The position numbers were made by a program, and so were the translations under genes. Shown piece after piece: positions 22,871 through 34,004 of a stretch of 64,000 bases of DNA (position 1 is its first letter; each line of letters opens with the position of its first letter). The notes beneath the pieces are model-generated. The model did no database searches. It was not told the DNA's origin and saw only the letters and a program-made list of their open reading frames with translations. The DNA comes from Nicotiana tabacum (lineage: Eukaryota; Streptophyta; Magnoliopsida; Solanales; Solanaceae), in assembly GCF_000715075.1 (NCBI RefSeq), contig NC_134089.1, positions 68,306,697-68,370,696 on the forward strand, given 5' to 3'.

Positions 22871-24108
22871 GTGGCCGTAAGGTCACACGACAGCGTTCTC
22901 GCCAGTTAAGTCATGGCTCTTTCTCAGAGCTTTCCCCCACTGAGTGGGATCACACTGGTTTGTTGTTGTTATTGGCCCAAAATAATAAGAGAGGGGCTTC
23001 AAACTATTCATGTATTAGAGGATATGTGGACTATGAACTTCTGCTCATCTCTCTTAACTTCAACCTGGTGTGGTGTTTTACTCCTTTTGCTTTACATGGA
23101 GTAAGGTGGTACTATCTTCTAACTTTTGCATCCCACACCGGTGTAATATCTCAAGAAGTGGCTTCCCAATAGTAGTGCTGGCGAGACCCATACTTGCCAA
23201 ATTTTTCACCGAGCCACAATTTTCCCGGCCTGTTAGGAACTTTTGCTCTTTTACGGGCTACGACCTCTTCTTCATCTTTTTCTGCTTCGGAGGAGGTTCT
23301 CGAAGACTTTGTTTGGAAGATCGAAATAGGGTCCCCGAAGGAATAGTTCTCGCAGATATTACTTCCGAGGATGTACCTCCGAGAGTAGATTAGACTTTAG
23401 CTGTTATTTTTTGCTTCTTTGTTTCTGTGTAAGGACCCTTCGTGGGCTTTTGTAATCATCGTTTATTAATACAAAAATGCTTCTTCAATTTGTCTTTGAT
23501 TTGTGCTGGATTTCCCTTTGTCTGCGTTTGTAAAAAATCTGAGCATGTGACTTTACCGATCGGTCCGAATACCGGGCCTGGGCATAGGAGTTTCCTTGGT
23601 TCTTGATTGGCTAATATGATATTCTCTGGAACCCTTTGCCGTTCCTCGGACCAAGTTCAGATTGGCTTGATAAATCTTAGGCCGCTGGAACTAGCGACTT
23701 CGAATTGAGTGAGAGTGAGGTCTCGAATTTTAGAACAAAACTTAGCCCTTTTAGGCCCCGTTGATAGTCCTCGAGGGACGGAGTTGCTTGATCACCTAAA
23801 AATAAAGACAGCCCTCGAGTTTTATCAAATAGTCTCCGAGTGAGAGTTTATCTGAACTCGGGCGAACTCAAAAACTTTCTTTGAAAAATGAAGACAGCCC
23901 TAAGGCGTCATAGATAGACACCAGATGAGGATACGCTTGGACTCAGATGGCCCTTGGCTAAAGTAGCCGAGAGAGCGTTTAAATTATTCTGAAGGTGAAA
24001 ATAGCCCTGAGGCCTTTTTAACAATTCTCGAGAGAGAATCGGCTTGGGCTCAGGTAGCCCGAGAGCCAAGGGATCGGGTGAATGACCCGCGCTTGTAATA
24101 GCAAAGGT
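22871..24108. other. Segment of the interrupted outer Tat element, non-coding
   Basis: Lies between the two Ogre-type insertions. A short S/F-rich open stretch near 23230-23393 on the + strand, followed by a T-rich 3'-UTR-like tail with AATA signals near 23465, may be the end of another antisense extra ORF, but no domain is visible. From about 23755 to 24100 there are three degenerate ~100-bp repeats (agacagccct, ctccgagtgagag, cgggc). I see no complete gene. Confidence 0.4.
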
Positions 24109-24212
24109 CCTCGAGATTGGGTACCATCTCAAGGCTTAGGCTTATATGGATAACTCCGTATAGCTCATATGTATAGTAATGGGGATCCTCGGGATCGGGC
24201 ACCATCTCGGGG
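24109..24212. repeat. 78-bp tandem array of the outer element, left part (2 copies)
   Basis: Copies at 24109 and 24187 carry cctcgagat, an 8-nt loop and atctcaagg or its variants. The array continues at 33824 on the far side of the inserted element, with the period kept. Confidence 0.75.
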
Positions 24213-24248
24213 CCAGGTTGACCCCCCCTTCTAGAGCCTGTTCTGTAG

Positions 24249-26670
24249 TGTAGACATGTAATTTTTGATCCTACCCGAAATTTTACACATTTTAGTGTTT
24301 AAATATTTAGTTTAGGTCTAATATTGCTATTTAAATTAGTTTTGACTCTTTTGCTTTATTTTATCTAAAAGAGTGAAAACTACAAAAATATTTTCTTTTA
24401 TTCTAGTTAATTAGTATTTTATCTAGTTACTTTTAATTTATCATACTTTCTATAAAACTAAAAATACTAAAATAGTCTTGATATTTTGTTCTTCAAAAGA
24501 TAAAAAAAGCAAGGCTTCAAAAAAAAAATTCTTTACATAGTTTAGTTATTAGTAGTAGTTATTTAATAGTATTTTGATTTTTTAGTATAGCTAATTTGTT
24601 TTTTTTCTTTCTTTAATAATTTTTTTTAGATAATTAACATTTTTTGTCTAGCAAATTTTAAGTTTATCTTACTAGTGAAATTGAAAATTACCAAAAAATA
24701 GTCACATGTTTTTAAGTTTTATTATATTAGTAGTAGTTTTGTTGTAGTGCTATTTTAGCTTCTTTGAAATAAAAGTAGTTGGTTTAATCTTATTTCAACA
24801 TTTTGGGGTAAGGAGGAACTAACGAAAATTCTTTTAAAATTGCTAAGATTCCATCATATCGTGGATAACAAACTTTCTTTCTATAATATTTTCATAGGAC
24901 CACTCATGCCAATTTCGTGTGCACCACATTAGTAATGCATTTCATTTTTTATTCACATACAAATTAATTTTCTCTAGGCAGTAAGGAATTCACTGCACCA
25001 CTATATTGAGATTTTATTTTTTATATTATGGAGACCACATATTTTCTAGACAGATCTTTACTTCTTTTTCAAGCACAACAGTCTATGGTCAGATATTATA
25101 TAAATGGCTTATATACATCACTTAGAGAGAGGGGAGAGACGGAAAAAAATCCTTAGCGCCGCACGCCTTCAAGAGCTAGCAACGACCAACCTTTCTTCTT
25201 CATCTCCAAGACCATTTAGCTTCAGAATTCCTCTCTCTTCACCACAAAATCAACCCTAACTCCTCCATCCCAAGAGACAACCGCATACCCCATCTCCAAC
25301 CGTCCACCTCCGGCCATCTCGCCGGAATTCGACACCAAAAAAAGACACACGCACACACAGGCACAGATAGAGCAAAGTGACGGAAGAACTCAGAGATGGC
25401 GGTACCACTACTGTTTTAGCCAAAAGTCCCTTCACCGACTCAATTTCGAGCTTGAGTTCCGTCGAAGTCGCCGGTGTAGTTTCACTATTGATAGGTGGTC
25501 CGTTCGTTGGTTCCGTTCTTAGTTCGAAGGTCCGATAGTTGTTCCTTGCTCATCTTCAGATTTGTTTAAGAATACACATTGTTCGACTTTCGGTCCAGTT
25601 ATCGAAGGTGACCATTTGCTAATTTGAGGTCCGCTCTTATCCTTTTCCTATCTATTAACTCTTCTTTAGTTTCATGTACGTGATTACTTGGTGATACTAT
25701 TTTGTTGATTAATTTAGTGAGTGTCCTGTCTGTTTGTTAGTGTCTATTATTGAAATATTCTGCTCAAACAAATCTTTTGGGTTCAGTTCCTTTATTTGAT
25801 TGATTGTTCTACTTTTTTTGTTTTTGTTTTTTTGGTAATTACTTCTTAAGTAAATAAGATAAACAGGCAGTGGAGGTTTGAACTTAATTAAGGAGAGTTG
25901 AACATCTATTTGAGATTCAAATGATTACTTGGTTGGAGAAAAGAACTCAATTAAAGATATTAAAAGGGATATTAAAAAAATATACAAATGTTGGGCCTGA
26001 GATGAAATTGGGGAATTGGACTTAATTTTGCTTTTATTTGTATTTTTGCCTACATGGGTTTGGTAGTAATATGTTATAGACCAACCACGCTTGGATAGAC
26101 AAACTTTAGGATTTTGTTTGTTTAATTTTAAGGTGAGAGGTCACCCCATTTAGTTAAATTTATCCGTGGTATGCCCCGTAGACTTTGTATAGATTTATCT
26201 GGGGTATGCCCCGTAGTATTTGTATTCGGAGATCAAAAATAGAATTTGTAGTATCTTTATTTTCATTTTTCTCTTTCTTTTATTTAGGTGGGGACGACCT
26301 CGGGCCTCTTTTGTGTTTATTTTTCTTTTTGTGATTTTACCTCAATTTGAATATTTTAGAAGCCAACTAGACTGAGTACGCAACCGTGACCTTCACGGGA
26401 CTTTGGGAGTGCCTAACACCTTCTCCCCGAGTCAATTGAACCCCCTTTACCCAAATCTCTGATGCGGACTTAGTTTTGGAATCCAAAGTGTTTTAACATA
26501 AAAATTATTTTTAAAAAACGGTGACTTGGCACACCGAAATCAATGTCAGGTGGTGACTCTGAAATATCTTTTGAAACACAATTCTTTATCACTTTCATAA
26601 TTGAAAACCCTTTTGAGCTTTACAAATCCTGTTTATTTATTTAAGAGGGTTAGTGAGGTTGTAAAAAAGG
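24249..26670 (+). repeat. 5' LTR of the deleted Ogre relative (3' end truncated)
   Basis: Matches 31389-33809 but stops in gtaaaaaagg, missing the final gggggtgtgaca and the primer site; a deletion joins it to the protease end. A TATA-like box TATATAAAT lies at 25097-25105 (32236-32244 in the other LTR). The segment cctaacaccttctccccgag to ggtggtgactctg near its end resembles the same part of the larger Ogre LTR, while the rest is unrelated. Confidence 0.88.
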
Positions 26671-27283
26671 TCCCAATAATTTTGGTGACATGCTGACTGA
26701 AGTTAATGATACTGAAATTGGTGAAGGTCCCAGTAATTTTGATGTGCAACCCAGTGGCTAAGATGTCGAGCTTGGTAATTGGAAAGACACTCCTTTCTTG
26801 GCTAGCCAGGGAGGAGTTTTGGTAGTTTATTTTGTTGTCCAGGTTATTTTAGGGTTCTAATCCAGATATTGTCTTGTGGCTCAAACCCTTCTTCTTCTTA
26901 TTTTGCCTAGTTCGTTTAGTTGTAGCAACTCGTCTAGTGCTATCTAGGTTTGTTCCAGGATTGTAACCCATGTCTATTTTGTTTGTTTTGTTCAAACATT
27001 TTTCACCATCTGTCTAATACAATCACTTGTTTTCTATGAGTTCTAGTTAGTTTTTGTTTAGGTGACTTTTTCTTTTATAGTTCTTTTCATCCAGATTCTA
27101 GTGACATGACATTCACACATAATTCTTAGCCTGGTCTTGAAAGTTAGTTTAATCATGAAGCAATGACACAGTTTTGAACATGATAAAAGAGGCATTTGAG
27201 GAAACAAGTAGAGATTCACGCATTGTGAGATGACCTGAAGCTTGAATTGAGTGAAACTGAGGCAGTAAGTCTGGAAAATCAAG
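26671..27283 (+). pseudogene. Remnant of the protease-RT junction with the Ogre intron
   Basis: The stretch ending ggaggagttttggtagtttattttg (about 26760-26840) aligns with 11050-11115 of the intact element, and tctagtgacatgacattcacac (about 27096) aligns with the segment just after its intron. The intron-like interval (about 26820-27085) is longer, near 265 nt. No open frame remains. Confidence 0.6.
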
Positions 27284-27484
27284 AGATTGATAAGAGCATA
27301 CAACAAGAAAATGCCTCTTAAGCAGTTTGAGGTAAATCAGTCAGTGCTCAAATGCATTCTTTCACATCAAGATAAGGTTGAGTCAAATCTGCTTCGAACT
27401 GGCAAGGGTCATTCACTGGGACAAAAGTATTGCCTATTGGCACTTTTTGTTTGCGTTGATGCCGTCAATAGATACTGTGTATGA
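27284..27484 (+). pseudogene. Remnant of the integrase C-terminus
   Basis: About 65 codons, starting agagcatacaacaagaaaatg, align with the last part of pol at 14530-14761 (AYNKK, FEV, VLK, and a final DAVNRYC versus DAVKRYY). The middle is shortened and altered. The join to the RT-start remnant upstream marks a large deletion of RT, RNase H and the integrase core. Confidence 0.7.
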
Positions 27485-29037
27485 TTTCTTTGCTTATCTT
27501 CAATTGCATGTTTGTACTTGGCGTTTTTAAAGTTTGGTATGACGAAGGCATTTTATTCTGTTACCCAAACACTTTTATCTTTTGCTACCCCTTTTTGAGC
27601 CTTAATTTGCTTTGTTCCATACCCCTATTTTGGAATTAACCGTAGAGTTGGAAACTAGAAAAGAAAAAAGAAAAGAGAAAAAGAAGAAAAAAAAAGAGAA
27701 AAAAAAAGAAAAAGAAAAAAAACCAACTTTGTATTTGAACTATGTTCGACCTGATTCTTGACACCACAAGATACGTAGGTAACCTTACGGTTCGGTCACA
27801 CCAAATAAAATATTTCATAATCCCCAAAGTCAAGATTGGGGCAGATTTTCTTAGAAATCCCATCAAAGCAAAAATCCAAAAGAAAAGCAAAAAAAAAAAT
27901 TCACCAAACTCCAAGAAACTGGGGCAGAGGTTTTAATTTTGCCAAAAGACCTGATTCCAAAAGTTGTAATTTTGAACCCTTTCATCTTAAATTATTTTGA
28001 GCCTTCATGCCACCCTTTCTTTCTAACCTTGTCCAAAAGCCTACATTATGATCCAAAGAAAGACCTTCCGACCGATCTTTGAGGATGTCAAATCAAGTGT
28101 GTGGCGAAAGTATGATCTTCATACATCATGGGTAATACCTTTGTTCTCAGCACAAAGAGAGAAAATGATAAAATGAGAGAGTCTTATCGGTGAAAACCCT
28201 CAGGGGCACCGAAAGGCGATGGTGAGTTGAGAAAAGAGCAAAATGAGAGAGGCTTGATGGTGAAAACCCTTCGGGGCACTACAGGTCGACTGAGGATTGT
28301 GGATCAGATGGGACAATTGAAGCGCTGAAGCCCAGTTCCACAGCGAAGAGGTACAACAAGAGTTGAATATTAGACTTGCTTGAGAGATTAGGTCACTTAA
28401 TCCAAAGGTGCATGTCATGGTCATTAGAGTTGGTATCCACATTTGATAAGTTTCTACTTTGTAATTTTCTTGTTAGGTATCATCTCTTTACCTTGTCATT
28501 TATTTTGTTCCTCTTATTTTGTTTGAGTCCTTCTTGAGTCTGTTTGGTCAGAACAAGTGAGAAATGACTTCAAAATTTGCTACCATCTTTCCAATTGCAC
28601 AAAACAGATTTGGCTAGCACATCAAAGTGGCATAAGTCAGGAAAGAACAGTATGCGCACTGAGTTGGTAATGATCAACATGCTTTGGGATTCATGTGAAA
28701 TGCAAAGGTTCGGTAAATGTCAATTCATGAGCAAAATGCAACAGATAGAGGATATTGGGATCGAATGGAGCGGAGGTGTTTTTTGTGATAAGGGTTGAAA
28801 GAAAATGGGTAGTCGATAACAGGCAAGGTCTTCCAAGTTGAAATCAAAGTTATCTTGGCAAGTGCAGAAGCAGCCGCCTTCAAGGTCAAGGCCACAAACT
28901 AACCACCGTGTTTTAAACTCACAAGTTTTCTTTGTCTGAAACAGGGATGAAGGCTATATTCATAACAAAGCTTGAATTTTACAGGTGCAATGCCCCAATT
29001 CTGCTTACGCATAGGCTATTGAGAAGATCACACATCA
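27485..29037 (+). other. 3' region of the deleted element, with motif copy D
   Basis: Non-coding. An A/G-rich run occupies about 27658-27722. Motif copy D lies at 27737-27798. Two copies of the gagagagtcttat/ggtgaaaaccct unit start near 28171 and 28244. ORFs here are short and patternless. Confidence 0.5.
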
Positions 29038-30450
29038 CCCCTAGGAGAAGCACTTCCTAGTCTGGGCCTTTCAAGTTATGTTTTGTTTTAGGAGACGCAC
29101 TTCCTAAATTGAGATTTTACCCTTAGGAGATGCACTTCCTAGTCTGGGTATTTCAAGTTATATTTTTATTTTAGGAGACACACTTCCTAATGCTGGTCAT
29201 TTAAATTCATCCCTAGGAGACACACGTCCTAGTTGGAGTCATTGAAGTTTTACCCATTAGGAGACGCACTTCCTAGTAGGGGTCTTTCAGATTATACTTG
29301 TTAGGAGACGCACTTCCTAGCTTTGGTCATTTAAATTCATCCCTCGGAGACGCACTTCCTAGTTTGAGTTATTGAAGTTTCGCCCCTAGGAGACGCACTT
29401 CCTAGTTTGGGTCTTTTAGGTTATATTTTTGTTTTAGGAGACACACTTCCTCAATTGAGATTTTACCCCTAGGAGACATACTTCCTAGTTTTGGTTCATT
29501 TAAGTTCATTCCTAGGAGGCACACTTCCTAGTTTGAGTCATTGAAGTTCCACTCCTAGGAGACTCACTTTCTAGTCTGGGTCTTTTAAGTTATATTTTTA
29601 TTTTAGGAGACACACTTCCTAAATTGAGATTTTACCCCTAGGAGACGCACTTCCTAAATTGAGATTTTACCCCTAGGAGACGAATTTCCAAGTTTTGGGT
29701 AATTTAATTTCATTCCTAGGAGACGCACTTCCTAGTTTGAGTCATTGAAGTTTTACCCCTAAGAGACGCACTTCCTAGTCCGGGTCTTTGGGGTTATATT
29801 TTTGTTTTAGGAAGCGCACTTCCAAAATTGAAGTTTAACCCCTAGGAGACGCACTTCCTAGTCTAGGTCTTTCAGTTTATATTTTGTTTTAGGAGACGCA
29901 CTTCCTAAATTGAGATTTTACCCCTAGGAGACGCACTTCCTAGTTTTGGGTCATTTAAGTTCATTCCTAGGAGACGCACTTCCTAGTTTGAGTCATTCAT
30001 GTTTTACCCCGAGGAGACGCACTTCCTAGTTTTGGTTCATTCAAGTTTCATCCCTAGGAGACGCACTTCTTAGATTTGGGTCATTTAAGTTCATTCCTAG
30101 GAGACGCACTTCCTAGTTTGATTCATTGAAGTTTCACCCCTAGGAGACGCACTTCCTAGTTTTGGGTCATTTAAGTTCATTCCTATGAGACACACTTCCT
30201 AATTTGAATCATTGAAGTTTTACCTCTAGGAGATGCACTTCCTAGTCTAGGGTTTTCAAGTTATATTTGTTTTAGGAGAAGGAGAATAGGGTCAGTTTTT
30301 ACTTTAGTAAAGTTTAGTTTATATTTTTCCCCAAGCTCAATCTTAAATCTAGGAGACGCACTTCCTAGTCTGGGTCATTTAGAGTTTTTTAGCAGACGCA
30401 TTTGCTAGTCGAAATTTTCTTGGTTTTACTTACAGGAGACGCACATCCTA
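29038..30450 (+). repeat. Tandem array of a hairpin-forming unit (about 33 copies)
   Basis: The core ctaggagacgcacttcctag recurs every 35-48 bp, with filler such as tttgggtcatttaagttcat or ttgagattttac. Arms CTAGGA and TCCTAG are complementary around an 8-nt loop. Copies preceded by T often end in A (ttaggag...tcctaa), and those preceded by C mostly end in G. One copy near 30391 reads tagcagacgcatttgctag, with both arms changed together. Confidence 0.92.
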
Positions 30451-30581
30451 GTCGAGTCTTCAGCTTACTCTCATCATTGCATCAATAGCATAAGTGGTTT
30501 ACGATTTTGCTAACAACTCACAGATCTTCCTAGTGCAAACTAAGGCAGAAAATTTTGTTTATTTTGTTGTTTTGATCGCAT

Positions 30582-30740
30582 GCGCCCACCTGGAGAACGA
30601 GAGAATTCATTTCAAGTTTCAAGAAAGTCGTAGGCGCCCACCTGGAGAACGAGGGAATCCATTTCAAGTTCTTTTCAGAGTCACTTCAAATTTCAAGTCA
30701 ATAGCAGGCGCCCACCTCAAAAACAAGGGAAGTCATTTCA
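30582..30740 (+). repeat. Three copies of the gcgcccacctggagaacgag motif
   Basis: gcgcccacctggagaacgag at about 30584, 30634 and (altered) 30709 closely matches the unit amplified ~42 times in the intact Ogre element (gcgtccacctggagaatgag). Here it is present only three times at 50-75 bp spacing. Confidence 0.8.
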
Positions 30741-31375
30741 GAATTTAATTCAAGTTAGAAGTAGCAGAAGCTCGCGGCAAAAATGCGAATCAACAGTCCG
30801 AGATGACCAACAGAAGTAGTCTCAATCCAGAATAAAAGAAAGAAAAAAAGAGAGAAGTGAATCCAAAATGCAGAAACAGGTGAAAGATGTGAACTGCTCA
30901 AGACATGGTTGAAGTTATGAGCACTGCATGCCCGGTCTTGATCCAAAGAAGTCGTGGAGGAATGAATCAATACCTGTAGCTAGCAAGCATCAAGCTTCAA
31001 ATCAAAAAGTCTACATGAAGAACCATTCAAGACTCAAGATCAAGCTTCAGTAGACTTGTAGATGGGGATCTTGTAACTCATAGCTGATAGGCTTGCTTAG
31101 TTCTTTTAGATTTTGATTTGATGTAATAACCGGACCGTAGATCGGAACTTCGACGGCACCTCAATCGGGTCTCTACCTCGGTACACTCCATCACTATTCC
31201 TACCTCTGGACTACACATGGCCTAATTCCTTTATAGCCAAGGATATGTAGGCAGCTCAGATACTAGGGCTCGGTCACATTTTCCCCTCTTTTAGTTTTTG
31301 GTCCCTCTAAATAAGGGTCGAGTCAAAAAACCTGTCTCGTCGTTCTTTGTCTAAAAACTCTTCGTGTTTCTAGTC
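30741..31375 (+). other. 3' end region of the deleted element, with motif copy E
   Basis: Non-coding. Motif copy E (ctacacatggcctaattcc, ggatatgtaggca, ctcggtca) lies at 31208-31276, 113 bp before the LTR, matching the position of copy C in the intact element. Confidence 0.5.
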
Positions 31376-31388
31376 AAAGAGGGGCAGC
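31376..31388 (+). other. Polypurine tract of the deleted Ogre relative
   Basis: aaagaggggcagc, identical to 18440-18452, directly precedes the 3' LTR start TGTAGACATG. Confidence 0.85.
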
Positions 31389-33809
31389 TGTAGACATGTA
31401 ATTTTGACCCTCCTCGAAATTTTACACATTTTAGTGTTTAGATATTTAGTTTAGGTCTAATATTGCTATTTAAACTAGTTTTGACTCTTTTGCTTTACTT
31501 TATCTAAAAGAATGAAAATCACAAAAATATTTTCCTTTATTCTAGTTAATTAGTATTTTATCTAGTTACTTTTAATTTATCATACTTTCAATAAAACTAA
31601 AAATACTAAAATAGTTTTGACATTTTGTTCTTCAAAAGATAAAAAAGCAAGGCTTCAAAAAAAATATTCTTTACATAATTTAGTTATTAATAGTAGTTAT
31701 TTAATAGTATTCTGATTTCTTTAGTATAGCTAATTTGTTTTTTTTCTTTCTTTAATACTTTTTTTAGATAATTATTATTTTTTGTCTAGCAAATTTTAAG
31801 TTTATCTTACTAGTGAAATTGAAAATTACCAAAAAATAGTCACATGTTTTTAAGTTTTATTATATTAGTAGTAGTTTTGTTGTAGTGCTATTTTAGCTTC
31901 TTTGAAATAAAAGTAGTTGGTTTAATCTTATTTCAACATTTTGGGGTAAGGAGGAACTAACAAAATTTCTTTTAAAATTGCTAAGATTCCATCTTATCAT
32001 GGATAACAAACTTTCTTTCTAAAAATTTTTTATAAGATCACTCACGCCAATTTCCTGTACACCACATTAGTAATGCATTTCATTTTTTATTTACATACAA
32101 ATTACTTTTCTCTAGGCAGTAAGGAATTCACTGCACCACCATATTGAGATTTCATTTTTTATATTGTGGGGACCACATATTTTCTAGACAGATCTTTACT
32201 TCTTTTCCAAGCACACACAGTCCATGGTAAGATATTATATAAATGGCCCATACACATCACTTAGAGAGAGGGGAGAGACGGAAAAAAAATCCCTAGCGCC
32301 GCACGCCTTCAAGAGCTAGCAACGACCAACCTTTCTTCTTCATCTCCAAGACCATTTAGCTGCAGAATTCCTCTCTCTTCACCACAAAATCAACCCTAAC
32401 TCCTCTACCCCAAGAGACAACCGCATACCCCATCTCCAACCGCCCACCTTTGGCCATCTCGTCGGAATTCGACACCAAAAAAAGACACACGCACACACAG
32501 GCACGGATAGAGCAAAGTGACGGAAGAACTCAGAGATGGCGGTACCACTACTGTTTTAGCCAAAAGTCCCTTCACCGACTCAATTTCGAGCTTGAGTTCC
32601 GTCGAAGTCGCCGGTGTAGTTTCACTATTGATAGGTGGTCTGTTCGTTGGTTCCGTTCTTAGTTCGAAGGTCTGATAGCTGTTCCTTGCTCATTTTTAGA
32701 TTTGTTTAATAATACACATTGTTCGACTTTCAGTCCAGTTATCGAAGGTGACCATTTGCTAATTTGAGGTCCACTCTTATCTTTTTCTTATCTATTTACT
32801 CTTCTTTAGTTTCATGTACGCGATTACTTGGTGATATTATTTTGTTGATTAATTTCGTGAGTGTCATGTTTGTTTGTTAGTGTCTATTATTGAAATATTC
32901 TGCTCAAACAAATCTTTGGGTTCAGTTCCTTTATTTGATTGATCGTTCTACTTTTTTTGTTTTTGTTTTTTTGGTAATTACTTCTTAAGTAAATAAGATA
33001 AACGGGCAGTGGAGGTTTGAACTTAATTAAGGAGAGTTGAACAACTGTTTGAGATTCAAATGATTGTTTGGCTGGAGAAAAGAACTCAATTAAAGATATT
33101 AAAAAGGATATTAAAAAGATACAAATGTTGGGCCTGAGACGAAATTGGGGAATGGACTTAATTTTGTTTTTATTTGTATTTTTGCCTACATGGGTTTGGT
33201 AGTAATATGTTATAGACCAACCACGCTTGGATAGACAAACTTTAGGATTTTGTTTGTTTAATTTTGAGAGGTCACCCCATTTAGTTAAATTTATCCGGGG
33301 TATGCCCTGTAGACTTTGTATAAATTTATCCGGGGTATGCCCCATAGTATTTGTATTCGGAGACCGAAAATAGAACTTGTAGTATCTTTATTTTCATTTT
33401 TCTATTTCTTTTATTTAGGTGGGGACGACCTCGGGCCTCTTTTGTGTTTATTTTTCTTTTTGTGATTTTACCTCAATTTGAATATTTTAAAAGCCAACTA
33501 GATTGAGTACGCAACCGTGAGCTTCACGGGACTTGGGGAGTGCCTAACACCTTCTCCCCGAGTCAAATGAACCCCCTTTACCCAAATCTCTAGTGCGAAC
33601 TTAGTTTTGGAGTCCAAAGTATTTTAACAGAAAACTTATTTTTAAAAAATAGTGACCTGGCACACCGAAACCAATGTTAGGTGGCGACTCGGAAATATCT
33701 TTTGAAATACAATCCTTTGTCACTTTCATAATTGAAAACCTTTTGAGCTTTACAAATCCCTTTTATTTATTTAAGAGGGTAGTGAGGTTGTAAAACAGGG
33801 GGTGTGACA
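31389..33809 (+). repeat. 3' LTR of the deleted Ogre relative (2421 bp)
   Basis: Starts TGTAGACATG after the polypurine tract and ends GGGGGTGTGACA. It is visibly more diverged from its partner than the two LTRs of the larger element are from each other, so this insertion is older. Confidence 0.9.
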
Positions 33810-33823
33810 TGTAATACCAAGGT

Positions 33824-34004
33824 CCTCGAGATCGGGCACCATCTCGAGGCTAAATTGGTGTCGAAAACTCCTTAGAGCTTTTATCCACTTTGACAAAGAT
33901 CCTCGAGGTCGGACACCACCTCGAAACTTAGATTGATATTAATGGCTCCTTAGACCCTATAGTTATGGTAGCAGAGATCATCGAGATTGGGCATCATCTC
34001 GATG
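33824..34004. repeat. 78-bp tandem array of the outer element, right part (3 copies)
   Basis: Inverted-repeat cores lie at 33824-33849 (CCTCGAGAT/ATCTCGAGG, perfect), 33901-33926 (CCTCGAGGT/ACCTCGAAA) and 33979-34004 (CATCGAGAT/ATCTCGATG, perfect). Each has an 8-nt loop. Two stem positions changed in a paired way between copies. Confidence 0.8.

Larger units (their letters stand above)
24249..33809 (+). mobile_element. Deleted, non-autonomous Ogre relative nested in the outer element
   Basis: Direct repeats 24249-26670 and 31389-33809 flank a 4.7-kb interior. Termini are TGTAGACATG...GTGTGACA. Flanks tgtag (24244-24248) and tgtaa (33810-33814) form a 5-bp target duplication with one mismatch, and the neighbouring array unit at 24093 (tgtaatagc) shows the likely unoccupied site. 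The interior keeps the end of protease, intron boundaries and the end of integrase, but lacks the primer site, gag, most of protease, RT and RNase H. It can move only with help, if at all. Confidence 0.88.

Noticed and set aside
27636..27936. Phe-rich ORF on - and overlapping 64-aa ORF on +
   Set aside because: Produced by an A/G-rich low-complexity run in the 3' region of the deleted element.
29038..30450. CRISPR-like look: short palindromic repeat separated by ~20-28 bp
   Set aside because: Spacers are themselves repeated, spacing is irregular, and the array lies inside a plant LTR retrotransposon, so it is a tandem repeat.
32450..33345. ORFs of 70 aa (+) and 152 aa (-) in the 3' LTR of the deleted element
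   Set aside because: No domain, and not maintained as equal ORFs in the 5' LTR copy, so chance openings.
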